A stretch of DNA of 64,000 nt, from the NCBI GenBank assembly GCA_002839435.1, contig PGYA01000004.1, positions 62,001 to 126,000 of the forward strand. The letters are read 5' to 3'. The notes under the pieces are model-generated. The model searched no databases and was not told the DNA's origin. It saw only the letters and a program-made list of their open reading frames with translations. Of this stretch, positions 8,680 to 17,350 are shown in pieces. The DNA is from Candidatus Riflebacteria bacterium HGW-Riflebacteria-2 (GTDB lineage: Bacteria; Muiribacteriota; Ozemobacteria; Ozemobacterales; Ozemobacteraceae). How positions within the stretch are numbered: the first letter of the stretch is position 1; each line of letters begins with the position of its first letter. A program made the position numbers and the translations under genes.

Positions 8680-11271
8680 GTGAAAACCGCAACAATCAGA
8701 CAGAAATTTCTCGACTATTTTGGCAGACACGATCACAAGATTGAGAAGTCAGCACCACTGATTCCACAGGATGATCCGACAATTCTTTTTGTCAGTGCCG
8801 GTATGGCGCCTTTTAAGCCATATTTTCTTGGCCTTAAGAAAGACCTGGTGCGGGCAGCTTCCTGTCAGAAGTGCTTCAGAACTACTGATATCGAAAACGT
8901 CGGCTATACAGCCAGGCACCACACCTTTTTTGAGATGCTTGGCAATTTTAGTTTTGGCGACTATTTCAAAAAGGAAGCCATCGCCATGGCCTGGGAATTC
9001 ATCATCAAGGAAATGGGCCTGCCCAAAGACAAACTTTATGTCAGCGTTCATCACAGCGATGACGAAGCTCTCGAAATCTGGCACAAAGATATTGGCGTGG
9101 CGCGCGACCGCATTGTTAAGCTTGGCGACAAAGATAACTTCTGGACTATCGGCATCGGCCCGTCTGGCCCGTGCTCAGAAATTTATATCGACCAGGGCCC
9201 CGAAATCGGCTGCAAAAGCCCAAATTGCGCTCCCGGCTGCGACTGCGCCCGCTATCTTGAGTTCTGGAATCTGGTGTTTACGCAGTATGACCGCGCCGAA
9301 GACGGCACCCTGACACCGCTTGAACGCAAAAATATCGATACCGGTATGGGTCTTGAGCGCCTGGCATCGATCATGCAGGGAAAGTTCGATAACTTTGAAA
9401 ACGACGTTTTTGTAGGTATAGTCAACAAGGTCGAGACGATTACTGGCCATCGTTTTAATGAATCTGACAAAATCAGGACTGCCTTGAAAGTTGTTTCAGA
9501 TCACGTAAGGGCGCTTTCATTCGCTCTTTCTGACGGCGGCTTGCCCGGCAACGAAGGGCGTGGATACGTGTTGCGTAAGATTCTGCGCCGCGCTTCCCGC
9601 TTCGGTTACAGCTATCTCGGCCAGGAAAAACCTTTTCTGCATCAGATAGTTCCAATTGTAGCTGATATCATGTGCGATTACCCTGAAGTTAAAGAGAACG
9701 CCGACCATGTCATACGTGTAGTCCGCAACGAGGAAGAGCGTTTTCTACAGACCCTCAAGACCGGCAGTGATATGCTGGCCGAGTATATCGATCAGCTTAA
9801 GTCTGATAAAAAGGATACTCTGGCTGGCGACAGGGCTTTTATGCTGCATGATACCTATGGATTTCCGCTCGACCTGACCCGTGAAATCTGCATGGAACAA
9901 AAGATAAAGGTCGATGAAGCCGCTTTTAATGTCGAGCTCGAAAAACAGCGCGAACGTGGCCGGGCCAATGTGGTTTCTGCCTTTGTCAACTTTCAGGCCA
10001 TCAACCCCGGCGATTATCAGCCGACAACCTTTACCGGTTACCAGACAATGAGCGATAGCGCAACGGTTCTCGATGTGGTTAGCGCAAAGGATCAGGTGCT
10101 GGTGATCACCGACAAGACTCCATTTTATGCAGAGTCTGGTGGTCAGATTGGTGACAAGGGCCAGATCAGCTGTGGTGCAGCCGTGTTTATCGTCGAAACT
10201 ACCGAAGCGGCCGAAGGAGTTTATCTTCACATCGGTCGCTGGCAGGGTTCGCAGATCTTCGCCAAGGGTGACCAGGCGCAGATGCAGGTGGATGTGACAA
10301 GTCGGCGCGCTACCATGCGTAACCATACGGCGACACACCTGCTGCACAAGGCTTTACAGCAGGTGCTTGGCGATCACGTAAAACAGGCCGGTTCGATGGT
10401 TTCACCCGACCGACTGCGTTTTGACTTTACTCACTTTGCTGGCATCAGCGCGGCAGATCTCGAAAAGATTGAAACTCTGGTGAACCAGCAGATTCTGGCT
10501 GCACATAACGTGCATGTCGATGAAAAGAGCTATGAAGAAGCACTCAAAACTGGTGCTATGGCACTGTTTGGCGAAAAATATGGCGACCGCGTCAGAATCA
10601 TCTCGGTCGGCAATTACTCAAAAGAACTTTGCGGGGGCACTCATATCGGCAATTCGGCTGAGATTGGTCTGTTTTCGATAGCTTCCGAATCATCGATTGC
10701 GGCCGGAGTGCGTCGTATTGAAGCGGTAACTGGCGAATCTTCGCTCGATATACTGCACGATATGCGTCATCACGAGCGCGAACTTGCCCAGATACTCGAA
10801 TGCGATCAAAAGAGCCTGCAGCAGAAGGCCGAAAAAATCATGAATGAAATGCGGGAAATGCGTCGTGAACTTGATCGTCTGCGCAAATCAGACGCTCATG
10901 GCCGCATCGAAAAGGTCAGGGCAGGCGCCCGTCAGATTGCTGGCATGTCGGTTATTCTGTCGCGCACTGATGGTCTCAGCGTCGAAGAAATGAAAGAAAT
11001 CTCGGATGAACTCGTCGGCAATGCCAGTGAAAAGACCCTGGTTCTTCTGGCATGCGGCGGCGACAAGGCCGGATTCGTTCTTAAACTGACGAGTGATCTG
11101 GTTAAAAAGGGACTGCACGCTGGCAAGCTTATCAAGGATGTCGCTAAAATAGCGGGTGGCAGCGGTGGCGGCCGGCCCGATATGGCGACCGCCGGCGGCA
11201 AAGATGTGGAAAAAATTGATCAGGCGCTGTCAGAAGCCGAAAAAATTATTACTCTGGCTTTGAACGGTTGA
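8680..11271 (+). CDS. alaS: Alanyl-tRNA synthetase
   Basis: Charges tRNA-Ala and edits mischarged Ser and Gly. The 863 residues are the family length. Order: class II catalytic core from the N-terminus (RQKFLDYFGRHDH, FFEMLGNFSFGDYFK, the DTGMGLERL motif 3), tRNA-recognition domain, editing domain with the HTATHLL zinc motif near residue 550 and CGGTHI near 650, then a DHHA1-type C-terminal domain ending in GGSGGGRPDMATAGG. The start is GTG at 8680 behind CAGGAGA. The stop overlaps the ruvX start (TGATG), so the two are translationally coupled, a common arrangement in bacteria. Confidence 0.97.
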   Translation: MKTATIRQKFLDYFGRHDHKIEKSAPLIPQDDPTILFVSAGMAPFKPYFLGLKKDLVRAASCQKCFRTTDIENVGYTARHHTFFEMLGNFSFGDYFKKEAIAMAWEFIIKEMGLPKDKLYVSVHHSDDEALEIWHKDIGVARDRIVKLGDKDNFWTIGIGPSGPCSEIYIDQGPEIGCKSPNCAPGCDCARYLEFWNLVFTQYDRAEDGTLTPLERKNIDTGMGLERLASIMQGKFDNFENDVFVGIVNKVETITGHRFNESDKIRTALKVVSDHVRALSFALSDGGLPGNEGRGYVLRKILRRASRFGYSYLGQEKPFLHQIVPIVADIMCDYPEVKENADHVIRVVRNEEERFLQTLKTGSDMLAEYIDQLKSDKKDTLAGDRAFMLHDTYGFPLDLTREICMEQKIKVDEAAFNVELEKQRERGRANVVSAFVNFQAINPGDYQPTTFTGYQTMSDSATVLDVVSAKDQVLVITDKTPFYAESGGQIGDKGQISCGAAVFIVETTEAAEGVYLHIGRWQGSQIFAKGDQAQMQVDVTSRRATMRNHTATHLLHKALQQVLGDHVKQAGSMVSPDRLRFDFTHFAGISAADLEKIETLVNQQILAAHNVHVDEKSYEEALKTGAMALFGEKYGDRVRIISVGNYSKELCGGTHIGNSAEIGLFSIASESSIAAGVRRIEAVTGESSLDILHDMRHHERELAQILECDQKSLQQKAEKIMNEMREMRRELDRLRKSDAHGRIEKVRAGARQIAGMSVILSRTDGLSVEEMKEISDELVGNASEKTLVLLACGGDKAGFVLKLTSDLVKKGLHAGKLIKDVAKIAGGSGGGRPDMATAGGKDVEKIDQALSEAEKIITLALNG

Positions 11272-11735
11272 TGAAAATTCTTGCTCTCGACATAGGCAAA
11301 AAGAGAATCGGCGTGGCCACCTGCGATCGTCTCGAGATAGCGGCCTCGCCGTTCTCTGTTGTCAAGGCCGGTAAAAATGCGATAAGTGAAATTGTCGCCC
11401 TTCTGCAAAAGGAAGAAATCGATAGAGTGGTTATCGGTCTGCCGGTTTCACTCGATGGCGTCGAACGCGAACCCTGCCAAAGAGCACGTTTTTTTAAAAA
11501 TAGCCTCGAAAAACAGACAAGTTTGCCGATTGAGTTTTTTGACGAGCGTTTGACCACCAAAATTGCCGAGGCTTCGCTTATTGAAGCCGGTATGCGTCGC
11601 GAACAGCGGCGCGAAGTGATAGATGCGGTTGCCGCTTCCCTGATTCTCAGAAGTTATCTTGAATATCGAAAGAATACCGGGGCTGCCATGGATGAAATTT
11701 CTTCAGCAGCTCGTGAACAGCGAAAGGAAACATAA
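11271..11735 (+). CDS. ruvX: RuvX/YqgF family nuclease (16S rRNA 5' processing)
   Basis: A 154-residue RNase H-fold protein of the YqgF family, which in other bacteria helps process the 5' end of pre-16S rRNA and was earlier proposed to be a Holliday-junction resolvase. Catalytic positions are in LALDIGKKRIGVA (first Asp), IGLPVSLDG, FDERLTT (Glu of DER) and IDAVAASLIL (last Asp). The ATG at 11271 overlaps the alaS stop and is preferred to a TTG one codon upstream. It overlaps the next gene by one base. Confidence 0.93.
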   Translation: MKILALDIGKKRIGVATCDRLEIAASPFSVVKAGKNAISEIVALLQKEEIDRVVIGLPVSLDGVEREPCQRARFFKNSLEKQTSLPIEFFDERLTTKIAEASLIEAGMRREQRREVIDAVAASLILRSYLEYRKNTGAAMDEISSAAREQRKET

Positions 11736-12142
11736 TGAGCGGTCTCAAATATAAATGTGTATTGTTCTGTGAAGACATCCGCCAGGAACTCGGCGGCCGT
11801 GTCAGTCTCATGGGAGTGCTTGGCTCAAAGCTTCTTGTGCAGGCTTTTCCGCTGAATTTTCCCAAACTCTGTCTTTTTATTGAGTGGGGCGAAATTACCG
11901 GCAAGGTCAATGTCACTCTTAACATCATTCCACCCGAAGGCGTTGAGATTCCCAAAGTCAGACCTTCCGCACCAATTCAGGGTCAGACCGGTCTGGTTGC
12001 CCGCTCGATGATTGTGCTGAGTAATTTTGGCTTTCCGGCCGCCGGAAACTATGTGTTTGAATTTGAAGCAGACGGTAAGCTTGCTGGCCGTGAAAATTTT
12101 GTCGTCGAAAAATATGAAGGGCCGATATCGGCTCCGAACTGA
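11735..12142 (+). CDS. DUF6941 family protein
   Basis: A 135-residue beta-rich protein. The N-terminal pattern CVLFCEDIRQELGGRVSLMG matches the signature of the DUF6941 family (an acidic CEDIR-x-E followed by a G-x-S-L-x-G turn), which has no assigned function. The rest has alternating strands ending in YVFEFEADG and an acidic tail. Start and stop overlap its neighbours by a base or two, so it belongs to the alaS-ruvX unit. The family name is from memory of the motif and should be treated as likely rather than certain. Confidence 0.7.
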   Translation: MSGLKYKCVLFCEDIRQELGGRVSLMGVLGSKLLVQAFPLNFPKLCLFIEWGEITGKVNVTLNIIPPEGVEIPKVRPSAPIQGQTGLVARSMIVLSNFGFPAAGNYVFEFEADGKLAGRENFVVEKYEGPISAPN

Positions 12143-12151
12143 GAGCGGTAC

Positions 12152-13372
12152 ATGAATAATAGCGATTTTGCCAGTTTTCTCGAAGGTGCTCTGGGGCATG
12201 ACGATTCCTTTTTTGAAGTAATTCTGCCTCGTCTTAAAAGCCCCACCTCAGGTCAGATGGCAGATCTGTGCCAGGTTCTGCAGGGGGAGGATGTGGTTGC
12301 CCGCCAGTTGGTTACCAGACTGTTCATCGAGCATCTCGGCGACATCGGAGCTGATTATCTAAAAAATAATCTCAGCCCCGAACGGCCCAGGTTGTTCGTC
12401 GAAGCTGCTGCCATTCTAGGAACGCTCAAATACGAGTCTGCGATAGAAAATCTGGCACAGGGGCTTTCGCAGGCAAATCCCGATCTGGTTCTGCCGGCGG
12501 CCAAAGCTTTGGCATTTATGCCGCCCTCGCGCCGGGTAGATGCCATTCTGATCGACTTTTACCTTGATTCTCCTGATGAACAAAAGCTTTCGCAGAGTAT
12601 CAGATATCTGATCAGCCGGCAGCAGACTCTCGTGCATGAGATGCTCGAAAAATACCGTCCGCTTTCTGCAGACAGGCGCATGTGGGTTCTTAAGTTTCTC
12701 GCCGAAACAGGAAACCCCGAATCATTGAAACTTTTTTCTGAAGAGCTGCAGGCTGATCCGCTTGAGCGCGGTCTGTACTGCATCAGGGGCCTTGGCCAGA
12801 TAGCTTCCGATGCGTCAGTTGAAATACTCAAAAAGCATGTCGGACATGCAGAATGGTTTATTAGAAAGCGTATTGTCGAGGCTCTTGGTGCTACTGGTAA
12901 GAAAACCGCGATTGAACCGCTGCTCGAAGCTCTGCATGACGAATCTCTGCAGGTCAGAACCGCAGCAGTCGAAAGCCTGTCCAAGGTAGGCAATCTCAAC
13001 CCGGATCTGCTTGTAAAAAAGCTTGACGGTGCCGACAGAACTGTCAGAATTAACCTGGTCAGGGCCATGGGGCAGCTGAAGAACGAAAAGTTTGTGCAGT
13101 CTCTTATCGACATTCTTAAAGATCGTGATCTGCTGTTTTTCAGTATCGACGCGATTGGCGATCTTGGCTTTGCTCAGGCCGAATTTTCGCTGCGGCGTCT
13201 GCTTAAGGATGAAATCTGGTTTAACCGGCTTAATGCCCTGGAGGCTCTAGCCAAGCTGTCTGTTCAAGGCCTTAATCAGATTGCCCAGGAAGCCAGTCAG
13301 GATGAAAATGACATGGTGCGCAATGCTGCTGCCAGAATTCTGGCTGGCATAAAGAACACCCGCCCGGCATAA
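12152..13372 (+). CDS. HEAT-repeat protein
   Basis: A 406-residue soluble all-helical protein made of HEAT/PBS-lyase-like repeats of about 30 residues. Clear units include IRKRIVEALGATGKKTAIEP, VRTAAVESLSKVGNLNPDLL and VRINLVRAMGQLKNEKFVQS, and the pattern continues to the C-terminus. Such solenoids serve as protein-protein interaction surfaces. There is no signal peptide or membrane segment. It is the last gene of the alaS unit and converges on the chemotaxis operon with only five bases between stops. A partner is not obvious from context. Confidence 0.85.
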   Translation: MNNSDFASFLEGALGHDDSFFEVILPRLKSPTSGQMADLCQVLQGEDVVARQLVTRLFIEHLGDIGADYLKNNLSPERPRLFVEAAAILGTLKYESAIENLAQGLSQANPDLVLPAAKALAFMPPSRRVDAILIDFYLDSPDEQKLSQSIRYLISRQQTLVHEMLEKYRPLSADRRMWVLKFLAETGNPESLKLFSEELQADPLERGLYCIRGLGQIASDASVEILKKHVGHAEWFIRKRIVEALGATGKKTAIEPLLEALHDESLQVRTAAVESLSKVGNLNPDLLVKKLDGADRTVRINLVRAMGQLKNEKFVQSLIDILKDRDLLFFSIDAIGDLGFAQAEFSLRRLLKDEIWFNRLNALEALAKLSVQGLNQIAQEASQDENDMVRNAAARILAGIKNTRPA

Positions 13373-13377
13373 GGGTA

Positions 13378-14898
13378 TTAGTCTTCGGCCTGCTTGCCGA
13401 AGACAATGCGATGCGCGTTGAGCATGATGACGATTTTGTTGTCGATCTTGCCAACACCCCGCAGATACTCAATATCGACACTTTCGCTGACCCGGCTGGG
13501 CGGTTCGATAGCTGATTCTGGCAGGCGAATGACTTCTTGAACGCTATCGACAAGGAATCCAGCTTTAACTTTTTCTTCTTCGAAAGACAGAATGATTATC
13601 TGGTTGCTGGGTTTTCGCTCTATTTCGGCCAGTCGCAATCTTATTCGTGTATTGATTACCGGTACGATTTCGCCGCGCAGGTTGATTACCCCATCTATAT
13701 AATGCGGCGCTTTGGGAACCCTGGTGATCGGGTGTCCACTGAGGTTGATGATGGCCTCGACCTGGTGAATTTCGAGCGCGTAGGTTTCACCGGCCATGGT
13801 AAAGGTTACCAGCTGAACCAGCTCGATGACTTCTTTAGTTTCTTCCTCTTCTTCTTCGGGGGGAGTGCTGCCGGGTGGGGGCTCAGCCGGAGGTATGGGA
13901 GGAACTACCGGTGCCCCGGCCATCGGGTTGTGGACTTCGTAACTGGCAGGCGCCGTCTGCGCCGGCGGCGCTGCTGGAGCCATTGCTGGTGCCGCCCTGG
14001 GCGCTGGGGCCTGCGCTGGCTCTGGGGCTTCGTATGCTGGAACTGCGTTTTGTGCTGGTGCAGCGACGCTACCACTGTCGACATCTGAAACATCTGTTAA
14101 TTCAATGGTTTCAAGCTCTGATATCGATTCAAGAGCATCTTTTATCTGTTCTATCGATTTGTCGGCGATAAGAACCATCTTGAATGACCTGTCGAATTTT
14201 TCATTCTCGAGGTCTTTGACATCCGGATTTGACTTGGCGATGTCGCACTGCAGGTCGTCAAGGGTGCGCAATACCATGAATACGCGTGGGCCCTTGAGGA
14301 GACAATCTGCCACCAGAATTATTTTAAGCAGAAGAACGTTTTTGCCGGCATCTCCCGCTTCTGCGAGCCCTGAAAGCTCAAAATCGTTTAAACCCATGTC
14401 GCTTAAATCGGCAGAGACACCGCCACCAGCCTTTTTACCGCCACCACCCGCCGCAGGTGGGGCAGCAGACGGCGGGGCGACTGCAGCTGCCGGTGCTTCG
14501 GCAGTTGCTCCACCTCCGCTGGCAAGTCCGGAAAGCTTTGCCGACAGCTCAGAAAGGTCGATGCCTGAGTCTGTCTGTTCGATACTGTCATTGACCAGGG
14601 TTCTAAGAACATCAAATGTTTCAAAAATTGCATCGATAACTGCTGCTGTAACCGGAATCTGATGCGTGCGCAGCTTGTCAAGAATGTTTTCCATCTCGTG
14701 CGTGAGATGGGCGATTTTTTCGAAACCCATGGTGGCCGACATACCTTTCAGGGTATGGGCTGCTCTGAAAATCTCTTCTATTGCGTCAAGATTTGAAGGA
14801 TTCTGCTCAAGACTGAGCAGACACTTGTCCATGGTGTCCAGATTTTCGCGTGCGCCATCGATATAGGCGCCCATATATTCGGAAAGATCGAGGTTCAA
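13378..14898 (-). CDS. Kinase-less CheA-like protein: Hpt, P2-like and CheW domains
   Basis: 506 residues. Residues 1-105 are an Hpt domain with the phosphorylatable His48 in RAAHTLKGMSATMGFEK. About 165-270 match the response-regulator-binding P2 region of the neighbouring CheA. A Pro/Ala/Glu-rich linker (about 275-355) follows, then a C-terminal CheW domain (LVTFTMAGETYALEIHQVE, HYIDGVINLRGEIVPVINTR). The dimerisation and ATPase domains of CheA are absent. It is the last gene of the flagellar operon, 37 bases after cheA, and its N-terminal half is a clear paralogue of that protein. It could couple receptors to CheA and act as a phosphate acceptor or sink. Confidence 0.85.
   Translation of the reverse strand: MNLDLSEYMGAYIDGARENLDTMDKCLLSLEQNPSNLDAIEEIFRAAHTLKGMSATMGFEKIAHLTHEMENILDKLRTHQIPVTAAVIDAIFETFDVLRTLVNDSIEQTDSGIDLSELSAKLSGLASGGGATAEAPAAAVAPPSAAPPAAGGGGKKAGGGVSADLSDMGLNDFELSGLAEAGDAGKNVLLLKIILVADCLLKGPRVFMVLRTLDDLQCDIAKSNPDVKDLENEKFDRSFKMVLIADKSIEQIKDALESISELETIELTDVSDVDSGSVAAPAQNAVPAYEAPEPAQAPAPRAAPAMAPAAPPAQTAPASYEVHNPMAGAPVVPPIPPAEPPPGSTPPEEEEEETKEVIELVQLVTFTMAGETYALEIHQVEAIINLSGHPITRVPKAPHYIDGVINLRGEIVPVINTRIRLRLAEIERKPSNQIIILSFEEEKVKAGFLVDSVQEVIRLPESAIEPPSRVSESVDIEYLRGVGKIDNKIVIMLNAHRIVFGKQAED
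13381..13404. other. Strong hairpin between convergent genes
   Basis: A perfect 9-bp stem GTCTTCGGC / GCCGAAGAC with a six-base loop lies in the last codons of the kinase-less CheA gene, next to the convergent HEAT-repeat gene. No U-tract follows on either strand, so it is not a canonical terminator. It may stabilise the 3' end or act with Rho. Confidence 0.5.
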
Positions 14899-14935
14899 CC
14901 TCTTTCCTCCTTATATGTAAACAGATTTATCGCGG

Positions 14936-17224
14936 TCATTGTATCGTCTGCCCTTTCTGGAAGAACGACGGTATATCGAGAATCAGTGCAATGCTGCCGT
15001 CACCACGCATGGTGGCACCCATTATGCCAGGCAACCCGCTGAGCAGGTTTCCAAGCGATTTGATAACAATTTCCTGCTGGCCAAATAGCTCATCGACCAT
15101 GAATCCTGCCCGCTTTTCGCCAGATGCGCAGACAACCATCGACAGCTCGTCTTCCCTGGCGTCGAGCATCTTTCTTTGTTCGTCTGTGGTTGGCACGTTG
15201 AGAACATTACGTAATCTGATTATCGGCAGTACTTCGCCGCGCAGCAAGGTGACTTCCTGATGCTGCACGATATTGATGTCTGCTTTCGTGATATCCATTG
15301 TCTCGAGCACCGAACCAAGCGGAATCGCGAACATTTCTGCACCGACCTTAACCATGAGCGCGGGAAGAATGGCGAGAGTGAGCGGCAGCTTGATGGTTAC
15401 GCGTGAGCCCTCGCCAACTTTCGATTCAAGTTCGAGCACGCCGTTGAGGTCTTCCAGTTTGGCTTTAACAGCATCCATGCCGACACCGCGGCCTGAGAGG
15501 TCGCTGACCACAGTAGCGGTAGAAAAACCGGCCAGAAAGATAATCTTGATAATCTCTTCCGGTGGCATTTTGGCGATCTGTTCGGGCGTGAACAGGCCGC
15601 GTTCGACTGCCAGTCGGCCGATTATCGAAGGATCGACGCCCTTGCCGTCATCGATGACTTCTATAAGCACGTTGTTGCCTTCGTGGCGGGCGATCAGGGT
15701 AATTGTGCCAACGTCGGGCTTGCCTTTGGCGATACGTTCTTCGGGCATTTCAATGCCATGGTCGATGGCATTTCGTATCAGGTGAACCATCGGGTCACCG
15801 ATTTCATCGATAACCGTTCTGTCCATTTCGGTCTCTTTGCCTTCCAGGACAAGGTTGATTTTTTTATTGAGTTTCTTGGAGAGGTCGCGAACCATGCGCG
15901 GAAAGCGGTCGAAAACCTGTTCGATAGGCACCATGCGCACCTGCATGACAACGTTCTGCAGCGATGCACTGATCTGGGAAACCCGGGAGAGCGCTTCGTT
16001 AAGATCTTTCAGCTTGTGCGCCGCGCCGATGTCTTCGAGTCGCGTACGGTTGATGACCAGTTCTCCGACTAGATTCATCAGGTCGTCCAGCCGCTTCATG
16101 TCAACGCGAACAGTCTGGCTGCCACGTTTATCGGCAGTTGCCGCCTGCTTTTTGTCTCCAGGCTTGGGCGGCGGGCCACCAGCTGGTGGTGCCGGCGGTT
16201 TTGGTGGCGGCGGGGGAGGCGGAGGTGGCGGTGCTGCCTGTTTTGGCGCTGGCGGTGGAGCTGGTTGCACAGCTGTGGCTACTTTTGCCGGCTGTGGCGC
16301 CGGGGTTGGTCTTGGTGCTGGCACTGGTTTTGGTGGTTCCGGTGTCGGGGCGGGTTCCGCTGCAGAAACTGGGACGCCAGGCTGTAGTTCAAAATCTTCG
16401 GGTTTCAGCCGAGTTACTTTGACTGACTCAATCTCTGAAATTGATTCAATGGCATATTTAACTTTTTCGTCCTCGGCGTCGCCAAGCAGTACCATCTTGA
16501 ATGACAGGTCGAACTTCTCTTCCTCGATATCTTTGGTCTCTGGCACCGACTTGATAATTTCGCAACACAGGTCTTCAAGGCAGCGTGCTACCATGAAGGC
16601 GCGGGGAGCCTTGAGCAGACAGTCGGGAACCAGGGTAACGACCATGAGCAAAATGTGTGAGCCATGCTGGTGTGCTTCGATCAACAGCTGCTGTTCGAAT
16701 TCATTCATTGAAATGTCGGCCAGTTCAAGAGCGAGCTGAGATTCTTCGGAGCCCTGTGTGTTAACTGGCTTTGCCTCAGCAACGACCGGCTTTTCTTCGG
16801 CTGTCACAGCTTTTGCTTCAACCTTGCTGGCGACAGACTTGCCCTTGGCCGCATCATGCAGCTTTTTTACTATCACTTCGATGTCGATATTCGAATCTGT
16901 GGCTTCAATACTGTCATTTACCAGAGTCCTTAAAACATCGAAGGTTTCAAATACCACGTCGATGATTACTGGACTGACCTCAAGCTGCCGGTTTCGGAGC
17001 TGGTCTAGAATGCTTTCCATTTCATGGGTAAGATGGGCAACTTTCTCAAAACCCATTGTGGCCGACATACCTTTGAGGGTGTGTGCGGCTCTGAAAATCT
17101 CGCCAATGGCTTCCAGATTGCTCGGATCCTGTTCCAGGGCGAGGAGAAATTTGTCCATCAGGTCGAGGTTCTCGCGCGAACCATCGACATACATTCCCAT
17201 GTATTGGGACAGATCGATGTCCAT
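14936..17224 (-). CDS. cheA: Chemotaxis histidine kinase CheA
   Basis: 762 residues with all five CheA modules. Hpt (1-105) has His48 in RAAHTLKGMSATMGF. P2 covers about 165-275. A Pro/Ala linker (about 285-365) includes a run of ten prolines. The dimerisation domain contains VRVDMKRLDDLMNLVGELVI. The GHKL ATPase shows the N-box HLIRNAIDHGIE, G1 DDGKGVD and G2 GRGVGMDAV. A C-terminal CheW-like domain completes it. It phosphorylates CheY and CheB from receptor signals at the inner membrane. A promoter-like site lies in the 126-base gap upstream. Receptor, CheR and CheB genes are not in the window; a CheY gene is upstream. Confidence 0.96.
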   Translation of the reverse strand: MDIDLSQYMGMYVDGSRENLDLMDKFLLALEQDPSNLEAIGEIFRAAHTLKGMSATMGFEKVAHLTHEMESILDQLRNRQLEVSPVIIDVVFETFDVLRTLVNDSIEATDSNIDIEVIVKKLHDAAKGKSVASKVEAKAVTAEEKPVVAEAKPVNTQGSEESQLALELADISMNEFEQQLLIEAHQHGSHILLMVVTLVPDCLLKAPRAFMVARCLEDLCCEIIKSVPETKDIEEEKFDLSFKMVLLGDAEDEKVKYAIESISEIESVKVTRLKPEDFELQPGVPVSAAEPAPTPEPPKPVPAPRPTPAPQPAKVATAVQPAPPPAPKQAAPPPPPPPPPPKPPAPPAGGPPPKPGDKKQAATADKRGSQTVRVDMKRLDDLMNLVGELVINRTRLEDIGAAHKLKDLNEALSRVSQISASLQNVVMQVRMVPIEQVFDRFPRMVRDLSKKLNKKINLVLEGKETEMDRTVIDEIGDPMVHLIRNAIDHGIEMPEERIAKGKPDVGTITLIARHEGNNVLIEVIDDGKGVDPSIIGRLAVERGLFTPEQIAKMPPEEIIKIIFLAGFSTATVVSDLSGRGVGMDAVKAKLEDLNGVLELESKVGEGSRVTIKLPLTLAILPALMVKVGAEMFAIPLGSVLETMDITKADINIVQHQEVTLLRGEVLPIIRLRNVLNVPTTDEQRKMLDAREDELSMVVCASGEKRAGFMVDELFGQQEIVIKSLGNLLSGLPGIMGATMRGDGSIALILDIPSFFQKGQTIQ

Positions 17225-17276
17225 CAGTTGCCTCGGCTCATATCATTGTTTGACAGCATGCTGCATAAGAATAAAT

Positions 17277-17305
17277 ATTATACAGTAAATCGGTATAAAA
17301 TAGAA
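17277..17305 (-). promoter_or_regulatory. Possible internal promoter of cheA
   Basis: Minus strand: TTCTAT, 17-base spacer, then a perfect TATAAT, in the AT-rich 126-base gap between flhF and cheA, the largest gap in the 3' half of the operon. It would let cheA and its paralogue be expressed apart from the flagellar genes. Confidence 0.5.
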
Positions 17306-17350
17306 ACTAATTAAATGCATTCATGCAGATGTTGAGATGATAAATCAGCC

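Noticed and set aside
15837..16739. Plus-strand frame of 300 codons opposite cheA
   Set aside because: Antisense of the Pro-rich linker, giving poly-Gly; the minus strand encodes a clear CheA.
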